The position numbers were made by a program, and so were the translations under genes. A stretch of 64,000 bases of DNA from Lepeophtheirus salmonis. Its lineage: Eukaryota > Arthropoda > Copepoda > Siphonostomatoida > Caligidae. The notes under the pieces are model-generated. The model searched no databases. It worked only from the letters and a program-made list of their open reading frames with translations, and was not told where the DNA came from. Shown piece after piece: positions 1-13,123 of the stretch (position 1 is the stretch's first letter; each line of letters starts with the position of its first letter). The stretch covers positions 8,336,363 through 8,400,362 of the forward strand of contig NC_052135.2 in assembly GCF_016086655.4 (NCBI RefSeq), read 5' to 3'.

Positions 1-199
1 TGTGCTGATATTTATCATATACCTGTCACTATCGACGGAGCTATATAATTCTTGACACATGAAATAATGAGGTTTGTAGCTCAGATTGTTTTTCTTTATT
101 TCCCCTCTAGAAGGAATCGAGGGAAAAATTAAGTTCACCCTTTTTACCTACGCAACAAAGTTACGTTTTTACTCCTATTTGTTTGTTAGTACCCAGTAG

Positions 200-405
200 T
201 ACGGCAAAAGTTACGGATCAAATTCGATTGAACTTGTTATGAAGATTATATCTATGGCTGTAGTAAGAGGTCATTAAATTTTGATAGGTCAAAGGTCAAG
301 GTAACCGATAAAGTAAAAAAGCATAATCGACCAAAACTTTAGGAACAAATTAAAATACATCACTCAATTTAATTTTTGGGGGACGTTCTGCGCTCTACCA
401 AGTTC
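200..405 (+). repeat. Dispersed repeat family B, copy 1
   Basis: Starts near 'ggcaaaagttacggatc' and ends near 'tctgcgctctaccaag'. Clearly related sequence recurs at 21725-21935 in the same orientation and at about 14240-14500, 16980-17105, 18100-18190 and 62570-62790 inverted. Shared blocks are 'agttacggatc', a 'gcataatcgacca' block, and 'ctcaattt' followed by a G-rich run and 'gcgctctacca'. No coding capacity was seen. It is probably a non-autonomous element or the 3' region of one; its class is unknown. Confidence 0.7.
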
Positions 406-1029
406 TCATTTTAGTTTCCCTTTTTTTCAACAAATCATTCCTTTTATATTCCCTCATATGGAAATAAAAATTCTGCGTGAGCATTCCGGATCTCTAGAAT
501 TCCATGCCTGAGCAGACAAAATACTTAACTTTTGTGACGCCATCATCTATCTTAAAAATTCAGCGAGAAATGTTTATGATTACGTCACATTTAGTTATAA
601 AATGTATTAAAATAATACGATCTACCAATTTGAAAAAAAAAAAATAATAATATTAACTCCCTGCACTTTCTCTCTGTCTCAAGCCCAAAGGTCTACTTAA
701 CCAACTCAAAAGTGAGGAGAGGGGAACAATTTTATGAAAATGGCGTAATAATATCGATAGTAACATAATCACGCAACCTTTAATTGTTATTGTTAAACAT
801 GGTTGTATTGTTATGATATCAAATCTAAAACCCAATTGTCACAATGGAAGAGCCCAATGGAGATTAAAAAAATTGACAAACACGCAAAATACTTCTAACA
901 ATTATGCCTCTCACAAACAAACTAAACATATTATATATCTTTAAACAATAAGTATATGTTCTTTTTCGAATGTGCTAACATAAAAAAATTTAGGAAAGTA
1001 ACCTTACTTTTTGGGAAACTCCTTGTATA
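406..1029. other. AT-rich intergenic stretch
   Basis: No reading frame with recognisable homology, no splice-flanked coding stretch and no repeat that I can match elsewhere in the window. Confidence 0.5.
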
Positions 1030-1440
1030 TGTAGTCCGTCAACATAAAAACAGGCCTTAACAAGAATGAAGAAAAGTAGAAAATCCCAATTTATTCTTTT
1101 ATTTCATATATAAATTTATAGGCTATTCATTTAAGTTTGTGGGATGATTTAAGAGACCCAATAACTTTAGCTAGAGTATACACCTTTATTTTATAAAAGG
1201 TATTTTCTTTGCTCTGATATGCATTATTAAGCAAATCTTTCAAATTCAGTTTCTATTATTAGGATTATTAATTTTAGGTACTTAATGTAGTGCAATTTGT
1301 GACACACCCAAAGGGTTAATATAAATATTTTTTGATAATAGTTGACGATAATTCGTCGAAGAATACAAATGTAATGCAAACTCATTTTTGTGTTGACGGG
1401 CTACATATATAAGATTATTGTAACAGCTGACGGGAAAAAA
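1030..1440 (+). repeat. Dispersed repeat family A, copy 1
   Basis: Contains the blocks that define family A: 'gtccgtcaacataaaaac', 'taggctattcatttaagtt', 'gtgggatgatttaagag', 'gacacacccaaagggttaat', 'gacgataattcgtcgaaga' and 'gttgacgggctacat'. The same blocks in the same order recur at about 14.8-15.6, 26.5, 40.5-41.1 and 48.0-48.4 kb, and inverted at 43.5-44.6 and 61.2-62.0 kb. No coding capacity is visible and the element class is unknown. Confidence 0.7.
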
Positions 1441-1822
1441 TGATATATTTTACATATTAAGTATATTTGTGTGTTTTTAGATCAAACTACAATGTCGTTA
1501 TCGGACAATAAAAAAAATATATGCATGATACATTTTTTGTCAGCTGTTTTTCATTTGGAATGTCTTATTACTCTTATCTCATATTTGTCTCTTGAAGGTT
1601 GATCTGTTGAACCCGACACATTGGTGATCCAATTCTAGGAATAGTTACTATGCATTTTTTTCTGTCAGATATTATTATGTTCCTTCCTGCTTCATGTCTT
1701 GAATGTTGACTACCTCAAACAATATAAAATTTTGATAACTAGTGAATATTCATATCATAAAATAATATATTGTAGAATAGTTGGGAAGCATGTATGTGGC
1801 TCGTGAACACAAAAGCAAGATA

Positions 1823-2321
1823 CAGGGGGAAGGGGTGAGGGCCTGCAGTTCCCCCTCCCCCTTCACAAATTAAGGAATTTTTGCATTTTAGACAATTTAA
1901 TATTTCAAATAAAAAGAATAAAAAATCGGTAAATGTCTATGGACTTTTGAAATTTTTCTCCAAAAATAAAATAATATTTGATATTTAATTTAAACAATTT
2001 TTTTACAAAAATTTAATTTTTTATGAACAGTTGTGAATTTTTTGAAATAACCAATGGATTTTTAAAATTTTTTGAGAATAGTCATGGGTTTTTGAAATTT
2101 GTTTCCAAAAAAATTTAATTTTTGAAATTAGCTATAGATTTTAGAACTTTTTTCCAAAAAAATTAATTTATGTAAATAGTTATGGAACTAAAATAATATT
2201 TGTAATTTATTTCTTGAATTTTTGTCCAAAAAAATTCAATTTTTGATTTTTTTTCCAAAAAATTCCAAAAACTAAGCCTCCCACAAAAAAAAATGTATGT
2301 ATAATCCTGTGGACACCCCTG
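1823..2321. mobile_element. Non-autonomous hAT-like element
   Basis: Begins CAGGGGGAAGG and ends GTGGACACCCCTG, which is CAGGGGTGTCCAC in reverse complement. CAGGG-type termini are typical of hAT transposons. The interior is low-complexity T/A-rich sequence built from repeated 'aattttttgaaatt'-like units and has no transposase. A related copy lies at 3994-4262. The flanking 8-mers do not match convincingly, so I show no target-site duplication. Confidence 0.5.
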
Positions 2322-2739
2322 AAACATAATCATATTTATTAAAATTGAGTTTGGATTACATTTTTATTCCCATTTGAGAACCACTGGTTCATAATATCGT
2401 AAGTTTTAACATAATATTATGACAATCCTCTTAGTGAACCCTTTAAATATAGCACATTGGTCTCGGAATAAGCCATGACATGAGAATTTTGACTTAAGGC
2501 TACTTACACATTGGCTAGTGATCATTTTTTGGAGCCTGCTGTTGATTCATATCAGTGAGTCATACATTTTTTTAAATATAGTCTGTATTTATACCACGGA
2601 TCATAAAAAAACTGATATCAATGATAATGTTACGCCCCCATTTTATTGTGTCTTTAATGACTAATGATATCCATAGTGTGATTGATAGCCTAATCTTAAT
2701 TGTATAAACTAGATAAATATCCAGTCTCAACCGACGTTC

Positions 2740-3360
2740 AGGCACTGATCAAAAGCCTAGGACAAGAAAAATATAGCTGAAGTTATTAAATAATAGCGGT
2801 AGTGCCCGGTATTCCTGGTATTAATTAGGTGTCGACTGAAAGACAAATGTTGCTTTAATAATAGGGATTGAGATTGTAAATCATTTGTATTTTTTATCTG
2901 GTCTGTTCTTTTGGAATTGGTAATCTGAAGAATGAATTTTCTTTTCCTTTTATTTATTATTTCACTCCTATATAATGAACTTCCTTTCGTAAATTGATTC
3001 AATTATATTCAAACCTGTGTATGCTCATAAAAGACGGAGAGTAACTGACGTCACAAGAGTTACCTTGTTAGACTGAGAGTAGAATTGGGAATCGACATCG
3101 GAGTAATTCTTGCTAATGTCCTTGTTGATTTCCTTTTCCCCCTCCCCCTTTGTTACAGCTGATTGTAGCTGATCTCCTCCAAAAAAAATTCTTCAAATAG
3201 TCAGGGTTACCATGTTGATTTTCCCAAGAAATGATCAATGTTACTTGTCGATTTTCATAAGCACACTCACACATAACTACTTTATACATTACTATTGTTA
3301 TCAATTCATTTGATTTGTTCTCTCCTCAAGAATGAAAGAATCATAATAAGAGCTTGAGAA
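2740..3360 (+). repeat. Dispersed repeat family C, copy 1
   Basis: Most complete copy of a family carrying 'gcggtagtgcccggtattcc', 'ttggaattggtaatctgaa', 'gctcataaaagacggagagt', 'cagctgattgtagctgat', 'cttcaaatagtcagggtta' and 'ctcctcaagaatgaaagaat'. Related pieces lie at about 5340-5530, 9670-9900, 10420-10800, 50990-51310 and 59860-60130, and inverted at 16240-16390 and 34060-34360. Open frames inside it are short and not conserved between copies, so they look fortuitous. Confidence 0.7.
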
Positions 3361-3993
3361 TTTTTTTTCAATATGTTTGGATGAATGATCATAACTTTAA
3401 TACTATACATAGTGCACTTCTTGTAATATATGCATCAATTCAAACAGACAAACGTTGCTTTATTAATATAAATCAACAAATTCATCAATATTAAAATTTA
3501 AAAACCTCTTGATATGATGATCATGCTCACAAGAAAAAAGGCCCACACATTGTCCAATGCGATATGGTCACAATAAAAGTCTACCTTTTTTTTCAAGTGT
3601 GTGTGCTTAGTAAAAGTTTTACGTGCATGAAATGGATATAAGGTCATCCTATCTATATTTCATTTCTTTGCCCATATTTGTAATTTATACATCGTTCAAA
3701 CTAAGGCTTTGTTTTTCTTAAACAAAATAGGCTCTATAAATAATCCTAATTACATTCTTATATGTAATTAAAAATGCAATGTTTAAAGAGAGGGATCCAG
3801 CGATCAGAGTCTTTATGTAGTTTTTGAAACTCTTACTGTGACTTTATCCTGGTGACTAATAAAGAAACGGTGGCAAAGAATAACTTCCCTTCAACTTCTT
3901 AGACGGAGGTAACAACAAAGGCTTTGATAAACTTTGAGTTATAGTTTAACAAATAACTTTGAGCAAGGCCTAGTAATCACTCTAGTAATAATA

Positions 3994-4262
3994 TAGGGGT
4001 CCACAGGTGAGGGACTGAAGGCTCCTCTCCCCCATCAAGGAATTTTTCGTTTTGACTATAATTATTTTTCTACAGTATGAAAAATGTTTGCACCAAAATA
4101 TAGGCATACATTTTTTTAATGATTTCCTTTAAAAAAAAATTCATTCGCCCCAAAATCATGCAGCGTAGGAAAAATTTGATTTTTTTAAATTTTGTTAAAA
4201 AAATCCAAAAACCAAGCCCCTCCCCCGAAAAACATATATATCTAATCCTGCGGATGTCCCTG
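3994..4262. mobile_element. Non-autonomous hAT-like element
   Basis: Left end TAGGGGTCCACAGG and right end CCTGCGGATGTCCCTG form an imperfect terminal inverted repeat of the CAGGGxCGTCCGCAGG type. Flanks TAATAATA and AATAAATA agree at 5 of 8 positions, so a target duplication is only suggestive in such AT-rich DNA. The interior is A/T-rich without coding sequence. It is related to 1823-2321 and to the fragment ending at 11845. Confidence 0.5.
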
Positions 4263-5339
4263 AATAAATAAATTGTACATTGATTATTTTTTTCTTTATT
4301 TGGGTTCAAAATTGTTTTTGTGTTAACTTGCCACATTCATATTTATCATTCTCTCATTTACGACACAATTGTCAAATATATACCTATGCTACCATAGGTA
4401 TCATTTACTAGATGGCATATTCAAATGAAGAGCTCAATAAGATGGGATCTACTACGACCTATGTAGGAACCCATGGAGAGAGTAAGAGAGACGTAATAAT
4501 TCATTATTCAAATGTTAAAATGAGTTTTATTTGTCTTTCTTGAAATATTTATTTCTATGAATAAAAAGAGAGAATATTGTTACTTATTAGTATTCAAAAA
4601 CATGGTTTATGATAAGAATATTTGCTCATAAAAATGATAGTAAATACCAGAATAGAACATGAGTCCCTCATGTTAACATAATCTTAAGTGTGACGTAAGG
4701 ATTCTATGCTAATTTTAAAATAATATTATATTGTTGTTGTATAGGTTTCGTGTTTTTTTAAGGAACTTCATTATCTAACAAATATAATATTTTTTATAAC
4801 TTACCACATATTTTACCTATAATAAATCATAGGTTATTATCAACAACTACCCACCTTTGATGGATGATGCAATCAATGTTCTGATATAATAGATGCATGA
4901 AAATGCAATTTCATCAATTTAACAAATGTTGTTTTTTTTGTTTTTTTTTAAATATATATATATATTAACTTTTATTTAACATTCCAATGCTCCATTTTTG
5001 TATTATTAGACAAATGATAGGGCATTAATTCATGTGCTGAAGGTCAAAACGTAGAAGTAGGACTTCAAGGGTGGCTGAATGTGAGTGAATTCTTATATTA
5101 AGAGACCAGAAATACATATTCTATCTGGCAAATTCCTTCAAAATATGTCAATTATTCCAAGGTTTGGACGCATATATGTATAAATGTATTTTTTTATTAT
5201 ATTTGCAGGCCTACCATGTTTAAAATTTCGTAAATAATGTATAATTATAGGAAAAAAGGAATGTCCTTGGATGATATGTGGGATCTCATGGAAGTTCATG
5301 TAGATGTAACTATTGTATTGAATAGACATTCATTGATGT
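4263..5339. other. AT-rich intergenic stretch
   Basis: No supported gene or matched repeat. Contains an alternating TA run near 4955-4968. Confidence 0.4.
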
Positions 5340-5530
5340 ATTTGTATATTAGCGCTAGTGCCCGGCACTCCAGTTTTTAGGAGTCGATGAACAGGCAGAT
5401 TTTGTTTTAATAATATAAATTTGCTTGATTAATATAGTAGGTAACTACTCAATAAATATTCAGTCTTACTCTCTGTTTTTCATGAGGACACTCTCATACA
5501 CGTACTCAATAATTATAAGTTCTTTCTCCA
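5340..5530 (+). repeat. Family C fragment
   Basis: Shares 'tagtgcccggcactcc' and the following 'gtcgatgaacaggcagatt...gttttaataata' with the 2.8 kb copy, and 'gtttttcatgaggacac' with the 9.78 kb copy. The remainder of the family C sequence is missing. Confidence 0.5.
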
Positions 5531-6884
5531 AAAATAAAAACATTATGATAACAGTTTGCAACAATATATATTCATTAATAAAAATGAGTCATCCTTGGAC
5601 AAATAAACAGACAAACAAACTTTTCTTTACTAATATAGATGATTGCATAATATGTAATTCTTATTTAAGGCGCCAGGGCCGTTGCCACGACTGTGTGTGA
5701 CACTTCCGTGAGTTATTAGAGTCGGAAGAAGTGGTATGTGAGTCAATAAAACTAAGGAAAAAAATTGAAATGACTTTCTTAAAATAAATTTATTCCATGT
5801 TTGAGACAGTAAAAATAAAAATGGGATGGCAAATTCAAATTGACCTTTAAAAAAACCTATTGAGAAATGTAAATAAATAATACTTTTAAAAAGTTATTTA
5901 AATATAAAATGGACATAATTTATTTACTAAAAAAATCGTCATTCTATAAATATTAGAAAAACTTGTATTAAGAAAGGCCAAAATATTTATAAAAAGTATT
6001 TTAATGTTTGAGTCAAAGAAAATGTGTTTCAGGTGGGAAAGTTTGAAAAAAAATCCTAGCAATGGTCCTTGGGGCCACACCACAACTTATCTTTCACGTC
6101 AGACCAAATTCTTGACATATTCACACTGAACTGACTTTATTTTCTAGATTTTACAGAAAAAAAAAAAATGTTTTAATACTAATTTATATTCATGTATTAT
6201 GATAATTTTTTTGAAAATATTAAATAAAAAAAAATAACCATTGAGGCTTCTATGAAGTCCCAAATGCTGGGACTCTGACTCTTTAGAAAATGAATTCCAT
6301 CTAGATAACCGTCTCAAATAATCATTCAAATCTCAATATGGAAAAAGAATCTTACTATAGACCAACTGAATATTGATACACAGTTATCATATTATAAAAA
6401 AAGGAAACGCCATATTAACAAAAATTTCAAATATCTTTGATGTATTCTACAAGTTGATCCAATATCAGCATATCAGTCCTAATGACCTATTAAGTTCGGT
6501 CCTTCATGAAGTTACTCAATTTTTTTTTAATCAGTTATATTACTGATAGTCTGAAGAACCGATGGTCTTTAGGACCAGTCCTAAGATTGAACACTATACA
6601 TGACATTTTAGTTCTCTTTTGGATTTGTCAGAGAGTCTTTCAATTTTTAAAAATTGAAATATTTGCTCCACCGCATAATTTAGTCGAATGACTTTTTTAA
6701 AGAAAAAATAGCATTTTTTTTTCTCACAATTTTTTTTTTTTTTTCAGAACGATGATTTTTCCAGAACCAAAATTCCTTCATTTGTGGGGACAGGGGGCTA
6801 CAACCCCAACAGCCCATTCCCCTGTTGACGTTCCTAAGAAAAATTTGTTTGAATCAATATCGAGATCGTTTTGTTCACTTGGAT
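5531..6884. other. AT-rich intergenic stretch
   Basis: No gene recognised. A short open stretch at 6752-6934 runs into the element starting at 6885 and shows no protein family motif. Confidence 0.4.
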
Positions 6885-7184
6885 CAGGGCTGGTTTTACG
6901 GAGACCTGGGGAGCATTTACCCCAACTGAACTAGATTATAACAAATAGAAAAGCTGCAAAGAGATGATTTTTCATTAGTTAACACAAATTTTCTAAAAAA
7001 AAAACTCAATATAAAAAAAAACATAAAATTAACCTCCAAAATACTTTCTAACAAAAAAACGAGGATTTGAAAGTATTTTCTTTAAAAAAATGATTCGAAA
7101 TTATTATAATTTTTTTTTTTTTAAGTAGGAAAGAATTTTACCTAAACATTTATCCTTGCCTTGCTTACAGTAAAACCGTTCCAG
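6885..7184. mobile_element. Possible 300-bp hAT-type miniature element
   Basis: The left end is CAGGGCTGGTTTTACGG. The right end in reverse complement is CTGGAACGGTTTTACTG, agreeing at about 12 of 17 positions including the GGTTTTAC core. Length and termini fit a non-autonomous hAT element. No clear 8-bp target duplication was seen and there is no coding capacity. Confidence 0.4.
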
Positions 7185-8189
7185 ACTTTAAATTGTTTAC
7201 ATTTTAATGACTTTTTACAGATTTGAAATGAGGGACCTTTTGGAAAAAGAATCAAATTTACTTTTTTTATGAATAAGACATTTTATAAATAGATACAAAT
7301 ATTAACAAGCGTCAAATTCTGACAGAAATCCTGTTTCTTCTTACTGTAATATTCTATGAGGGGTGGGTGTTACTCCCTCCCCCCCACGACTACGACTTAG
7401 TCCATCTGCAACATCTTGTGTGAATGATATGTTTTTTAGTTTGTTGTTGTTACCCTATTGAACATGAGTACAATTTGAGGTTTGAATGTTTTGACCTTCA
7501 TAATCAATAGACTTTGAAGCAAAAACTTTTTTAACATATTAATTATTGCAGTGCACAAGTGTTTTTGTTTGTTTTTTCTATTTATAAAAACTTGTACATT
7601 TTGTTTTTGTTCGTGTTTGATCGTTTATCCTTCACTGAGTTCATTTATAATTATTATATCTTAAATAGTTATTGACTTATTGTCGTTTATAGACGCCAGT
7701 ACAAGGGAAACGTGAGGATAGGCCTATAAATATAGATATTAAGTATATATGTAATTACTTCTCAAAATTACTGAAATTCAATTCGACCTCATCTCATAAA
7801 TATCCTGGTGTTTTAATTTGAAATATCCTTTCTTAAATTAAATAATGGGTTAGGGAAAAAAGTAATTTTGTACTTCCCGCCTTTTTTTAACTAAGTATAT
7901 CTTGTTTATTATAGGGCACATACGATAGATGTTGTAAAGGTGTGAATGTATACTACAAACGAGTTTCGAAGAGTATTGTCCTTTGCCGGTTTAGTAGTGA
8001 ATTATTGTGTGCCGAGTGTGAAGGTCTCAAAGGAAGAAATTCGCTATATTTTACTCACTCAAAGGGAAAAACGTGTCAAAAGTGACCAAGAAAATTTGAG
8101 ATTTATACTCTTTCGGTTCATGTTGCACAACAGTGGTTCGAGTGGGTTTTTTTTCATGCTCAATTCTTCCCTATAATGAGAAAAAAATC
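7185..8189. other. Intergenic stretch without supported gene
   Basis: No homology recognised. A C-rich run near 7372-7386 is the only compositional feature. The open stretch at 7946-8176 enters the mariner fossil and shows no family motif of its own in that frame. Confidence 0.4.
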
Positions 8190-8590
8190 GATCGTTTGAA
8201 GCTGGAGATCAAACAAAAGCAGCCAGCGTTGGTGAATAGAAAATGAATCGTGTTAAATCCAGACAACGCCAACGGCACACATCTTTGATAGCGCGGCAAA
8301 AGCTCCGGGGGATCGGATAGGAAGTTATTATGCATCCCCCTACTGTCTGGACCTGGTACCAAGTGACTATCATTTGTTCCTAGTATAGGCAACACACTTT
8401 GAGACACAAATTTGGTCTCAATAGGGGTCTATGAAAATTGGTTGTCCATGTTTTTTGGCAATAAGAAAAAGAGTTTCTAGAAGAAGGTCATTATAAAGTT
8501 GGATTCTCTTTGCCAACAAGTTATCGAAAAAAACAGTGCATACTTGGCTTAAACCGGATGATTAAGCAAAAAATACGAAATTACGTTTTA
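8190..8590 (+). pseudogene. Mariner transposase fossil, C-terminal third
   Basis: In several frames the + strand reads as decayed mariner transposase. First comes a stretch around 8205-8240 resembling the 'L..ALKEKRPALANRK' region, reading KLEIKQKQPALVNRK. Next is a damaged HQDNARPH region, then HPP, followed after a one-base frameshift by YCLDLVPSDYHLF (8341-8380), the diagnostic catalytic-site region. Last is a remnant of the FF..GI..L..RW.K tail. Multiple frameshifts and stops make it inactive. No N-terminal HTH region or terminal inverted repeats were found next to it, so this is a truncated copy. Mariner transposases are about 345 residues, of which about 120 are represented. Confidence 0.8.
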
Positions 8591-9669
8591 CCCAACGTAT
8601 TATATACATACTATGACTACACATCTAGGAATTAGTATTCGCTTTGATCTAGAAATCCTAGAGCGATAAGATATAGAAAGAGATAAGGGATATGAGACTA
8701 GCGACACCACTGGTAGTTGGTATGATTGACTTATATGGCTAAATATCAGCTAATTTTGGGATTTTTCCGTTTCTTTTTGGAGGAACGGTGCGTAACACAA
8801 CAAAGATTTCCGAACGCGGTCCAAAACAAAATATCGTTCCAGTAATAATCACTTCAGACGTAATTGAAAAAAGAAAATGAACCGATCCTTAACCCAAGGA
8901 GGAGTATTTAGCCCTCAAGTTGGCGCCCATTTTGTATTCTTATTACTTTTGTTAATTAGGGCACTTGAGAAATGAGTCACCACAATAATTAGCAATAAAA
9001 TAAAATGAAACCGCAATAAAAAAAAGTACGCAGTCTGCAAAATACGTCCCACGTAATTTTTTTGTATAGTCCTCTTGAGGGTATATTTTATCATCTTCAT
9101 GTTTGGTGGTGTTGATTATAGGAAGGCTCTTGTCAAATCATCTTCACGTGTTTCTCTGACTCAAATGCGGTACATGTATGTATTGTGTTCTGCTTCGGTT
9201 TCAAACTTATCTTATCTTTCCCCTCCCCTTATATATTGTCCTTATACGTGGATATCTATGTACCTATTTATGTACAACAGAAGTACCTACTACTACTCCT
9301 ATCTATAATAATAATGACATAACACCTAGTCTTCAAATAGGTGTGTACTAACTTGTCAAACTAATCATCATCTATTTGAAAATAAATAAGATTTATTATC
9401 ATATGTACATTATAATATACGGCATGCAATTTTGTAACGACAAGTGAAAAACAAGTTCACGTGATTGAACTGTATCAACCCCTCCCTCCCCCTCTCCTCC
9501 TCCTCGACAAAATTATAATTTATTCCTTCAATAATTATCTTGCCATCTCTTCTGATCTATGACGTTTTTATTTATTTTAGTGTTGTGTTGTAGACTTGCG
9601 TACATTGATTTGAGTCGATACAGGTGAAAAGGAAAGAAAGAAAAAGAAAAAATTAAATAGCTAGTGGGT
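8591..9669. other. Intergenic stretch without supported gene
   Basis: Several overlapping short frames exist on both strands near 8915-9308, but none shows a family motif or splice context. A C/T-rich run lies at 9478-9503. Confidence 0.4.
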
Positions 9670-9900
9670 ATGCATGTCGCAACCGGTATTGGCCGGAGTT
9701 ATTAGACGGGGTCCAACAGAGAAACTTAGTTAAAGAATATAGAAGATAACTACCCAAAAAATCATGAGTGTTACTCACCGTTTTTCATGAGCACACTTAC
9801 ACGTGTTAACTTAATTCATATGTGTTTTCTCCTCAAGAATGAAATAATAATATCATTATCTTATATTTAAGTTTGAGAAAAAATAATATGAGGTTATAAC
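9670..9900 (+). repeat. Family C fragment
   Basis: Contains 'gtttttcatgagcacactta' and 'ctcctcaagaatgaaataat', shared with the ends of the 2.7-3.4 kb copy. The middle of the family is absent. Confidence 0.5.
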
Positions 9901-10419
9901 TTATCAGTGATGAGGCAGGGAGTACTTTAGTCTCTAGAGCTATACCTGGCTGTGTTTTAGCTACACACGCTCGAAATTACATACAAAAATACCTGCAAGA
10001 TTTCATTAATATGACTACATTGTTATTTCTTAGTTAATTTTTTGTATATAATGTACATAGAGATGGGTTTTTGCAAGAGCGCGAGGAATTGGTGGGAGTG
10101 AGACATGTTGAACACCTGAATGATGACCTTTGTTAATATCAGCTGCCTATTTAATAATTTTGTGGAAGAAAATGAATTACTGCTATAATTCAAAATGGCA
10201 TTAGTGCGTGAAAAATATAATAATTCAATTTAAAAACTTACATCTCCATTTTATTATTCATTTGAAAAAACAATTTACACCAAAGATAGGCGAGAATTCT
10301 TCTATTAGAAGAAGATGTGTGAATAGTGAACAAAAAAGAAGAAAGAGCACGCTCATCAACTGTTTTTCTTTGATAATCGATATAACTAGTTTTTCCTCTA
10401 CTCATCATATATGCATCAG

Positions 10420-10800
10420 GGAGTAACATATACAGTAATTGATGAACATCTGGCGTACTTCTTAGCAGGCCTATTTTTTTTGGAATTGGTAATCTGAAAA
10501 AGATGTCATTATTATTTAATTCATGTGTATTGAACATCAATTATACTCCAAACCTGATTGAACCTTCGTGTTTGCTCATAGAATACGGAGCGTAACCCTG
10601 AGGATATGTTGCAGAGTTATAATTGTAAGTGCTTTAAGGACTCAGAGTAGAATTGGGGATCTTTATCCTTCTTTATATCTTTTTCTCCTTCCTCCATTGT
10701 CACAGCTGATTATAGCTGATGTAATGAAACGTCATGAGCATTATTATTTCTCTCCCCAAAACATTCTTCAAATTGTTAGGGTTATTAGGGTTAGGTTGAT
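10420..10800 (+). repeat. Dispersed repeat family C, copy 2
   Basis: Shares 'ggaattggtaatctgaaaaa', 'gctcatagaatacggagcgt', 'gttgcagagttataattgta', 'cagctgattatagctgat' and 'cttcaaattgttagggtta' in order with the 2.7-3.3 kb and 51 kb copies. Overlapping open frames on both strands (10208-10540) and the frame at 10568-10921 are not conserved between copies and are probably not coding. Confidence 0.65.
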
Positions 10801-11689
10801 TTTTGTTTTTTTTAACACTACACTGAATTTTCATCATTATATACAGTACACCCTATATACACGCTTAATGCTACATCAAGCATTTGCTGTATTAGTAAAG
10901 ATAATATTTTTATTTATATAATATTGAATGTTCAGGGCCGTAAATACCTCATGGACCTCGCCTTTCTACCAATATTTACCGTTCCCTCAATGTTAGGTCG
11001 TCCATAGTCACAATAAAGAATATAATCATCATTTGAGTCGGGTCGATCATTGTTTGATTCGTTCAATCCTAATTTATATTATTATTTTTAATAAAACAAT
11101 TTAGTTTGTTAATGCTTAAACTATACAAGAGACTCATTATTATTATAATAAGTCATAAATTGCATCATAATTGAAGGAGACTCCATCTGGGAGCTCAAAG
11201 TTGATATATTACATAAAATGGACACACTCAATCTTAATGAAACTTCATGAAATGACTTTAAAAATTAAAAAAACTTAACATCTACATTGAATACTACTTG
11301 ATGCCTATGAAAACAACGATATTTGAATATAATCTACGTAATATGTACTAAACCTCATTAAAAATGGCTAGATTTGTACAATTTCTTTAGTCTTTTTATC
11401 ACTAAGGGACGAGAAAAGTAGGATTATTATATAAAAGTATCTTATTCTTTCTGTTGTAATTGTGAATTTGCAGCTACACTATGGAAATCAGATTGTACAA
11501 CGAGATATAATAGCATTTTTGAAATGTATTTTGGATTAGAGATACAACACTAAGGGGTCATATATTTATGACGTCACGAAAAAGAATAATTTTTGACATC
11601 CTCCCCCACTCCCCCTGTCTTCTGTGTTTGTCCCCTGTATGCATTTGCATAACCAAATATAATTGGTTATCTATAACACCACTGATCAG

Positions 11690-11845
11690 AGGCTTGGTTT
11701 GTGTATTTTTTATTTTTTTTTAATCAAATTTTGTTGGGATTTGATTCCTTGAGAAAAGAAATTTTAAAATTTTCTTGACCCCCCCCCAATAAAACAAAAA
11801 TTTATTCGTTTGGGCAAGATACGGTCCCCCCTGCGGACGTCCCTG
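11690..11845. mobile_element. hAT-like element fragment
   Basis: Ends in CTGCGGACGTCCCTG, the same terminus as the 3994-4262 element, preceded by 'aggcttggttt' and A/T-rich sequence with a C-run. The opposite terminus is not recognisable. It lies within the insertion that splits repeat family G here. Confidence 0.45.
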
Positions 11846-11965
11846 CTGATATACTTCATATCGAAAAGGTTTTTGTGGTCAGTGAAACAGTGATCAGCTC
11901 TCATTGTAGTGGACTCTGAAATATCCCATACCACTCCCTCACCCTCATCCAAAAAAAGGCAAAAC

Positions 11966-12013
11966 AAAGAAAGATTTTTGATGGACTAGGTTAAAGAAAG
12001 ATTTTTGATGGAC
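11966..12013 (+). repeat. Short direct duplication, 27-bp period
   Basis: A 21-bp unit beginning AAAGAAAGATTTTTGATGGA occurs at 11966-11986 and again at 11993-12013, separated by 6 bp. The second copy abuts the point where family G sequence resumes, so the duplication sits at an insertion or rearrangement boundary. Confidence 0.85.
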
Positions 12014-13123
12014 GTTAAAGAGTTTTATTTGTTGGTCCCGTTCTAACATCCATTAGTTCACTATTTTCACTTAACAAACATTAATCAACATATTTTATTG
12101 TTAAACAACTTTGTTGTTTATGCCACCAAAATGTATGACATCAATAATGATGACGTCACGTGAACATACTCTATGCATACTAGAAGTAGAATTATCCCAT
12201 GAATCTCCCCCCCCCTATGTGATTTGGAACAGCCCATATAAGCTCTTTTTTATAGAATCCCTAATTAAGAAATTCATTCAATTATGTCGTTAATCTTGTC
12301 ATTTAATTGAAATACACGGTGGACCATTAAAAAAGGATTTCTTAATCAAAAGAAGGCTCGAAAAAATATATTTATGTATGTATATAGAGCCATAGAGGAA
12401 CCTTGAGAGTAATGGCTGTATTATAATATGGAGTCATTACGAATATAGAATCCCTTACAATTAGTCTGCTTTATTTGGAATAATCGGACTAAAATATTGA
12501 AGTGAGTCTAAGCCAAAAACAAGTGTTTGTTATAGTGGGGCGAGGGGAGGGATTAATCCCTTCGAAATGAGTTAAGTTTTATGTTGTATGTAGTAAAGTC
12601 GACAAGAAATTTGATGAAGGAGTTTGTCTCTGAAGGATTTTCCTCCTCGTATACGTATGTACATATTTAAGTACACAGGAATTCCAACACTTATCTCATG
12701 GGGTTTTGACGACTACTACAAGGGCATTTTTTATATACATACATATATGAATAAACGACTCAATTTCTCTTAACCGCCATGTCTCACAACATACAAGTAT
12801 GAATAGTAAAAATCCCTTTTACAGACACATTTATCAATGTATGTATATTAAATAGTGTTATAACAAAAATATAATATCCCCGAAAAATACCTCACGATAT
12901 TAGGTATAAGCTATTTTATGAAAAATAAAGAAACAACTAACGTAGATGAAAAAAAGTTCAAACTGCTCTCGGTATTGGCCTAAGAATTGTAAGGGTATTT
13001 AATTATTACAGTGTGCGTAAGCAAACATTTATCATAGCAGACAACATTAACAAATTAATCAAGAGCTTAAACGCGATTACCTTCTCAAATTTATTAACTA
13101 GTGAAGAAATACATCTTCGTTCC

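Larger units (their letters stand above)
11150..12190 (+). repeat. Dispersed repeat family G, copy 1, interrupted
   Basis: Collinear with 23570-24090. Shared blocks include 'tactacttgatgcctatga', 'ggctagatttgtacaattt', 'actatggaaatcagattgta', 'ttatttgttggtcccgttct' and 'tattttattgttaaacaac'. In this copy about 450 bp between 11553 and 12012, including an hAT-like fragment, separate blocks that are adjacent in the other copy, so a later insertion is inferred. No coding capacity was seen. Confidence 0.65.

Noticed and set aside
8128..8142. 'ggttcgagtgg' as a tRNA B box
   Set aside because: No A box at the right distance and no cloverleaf; the sequence leads into a mariner fossil.
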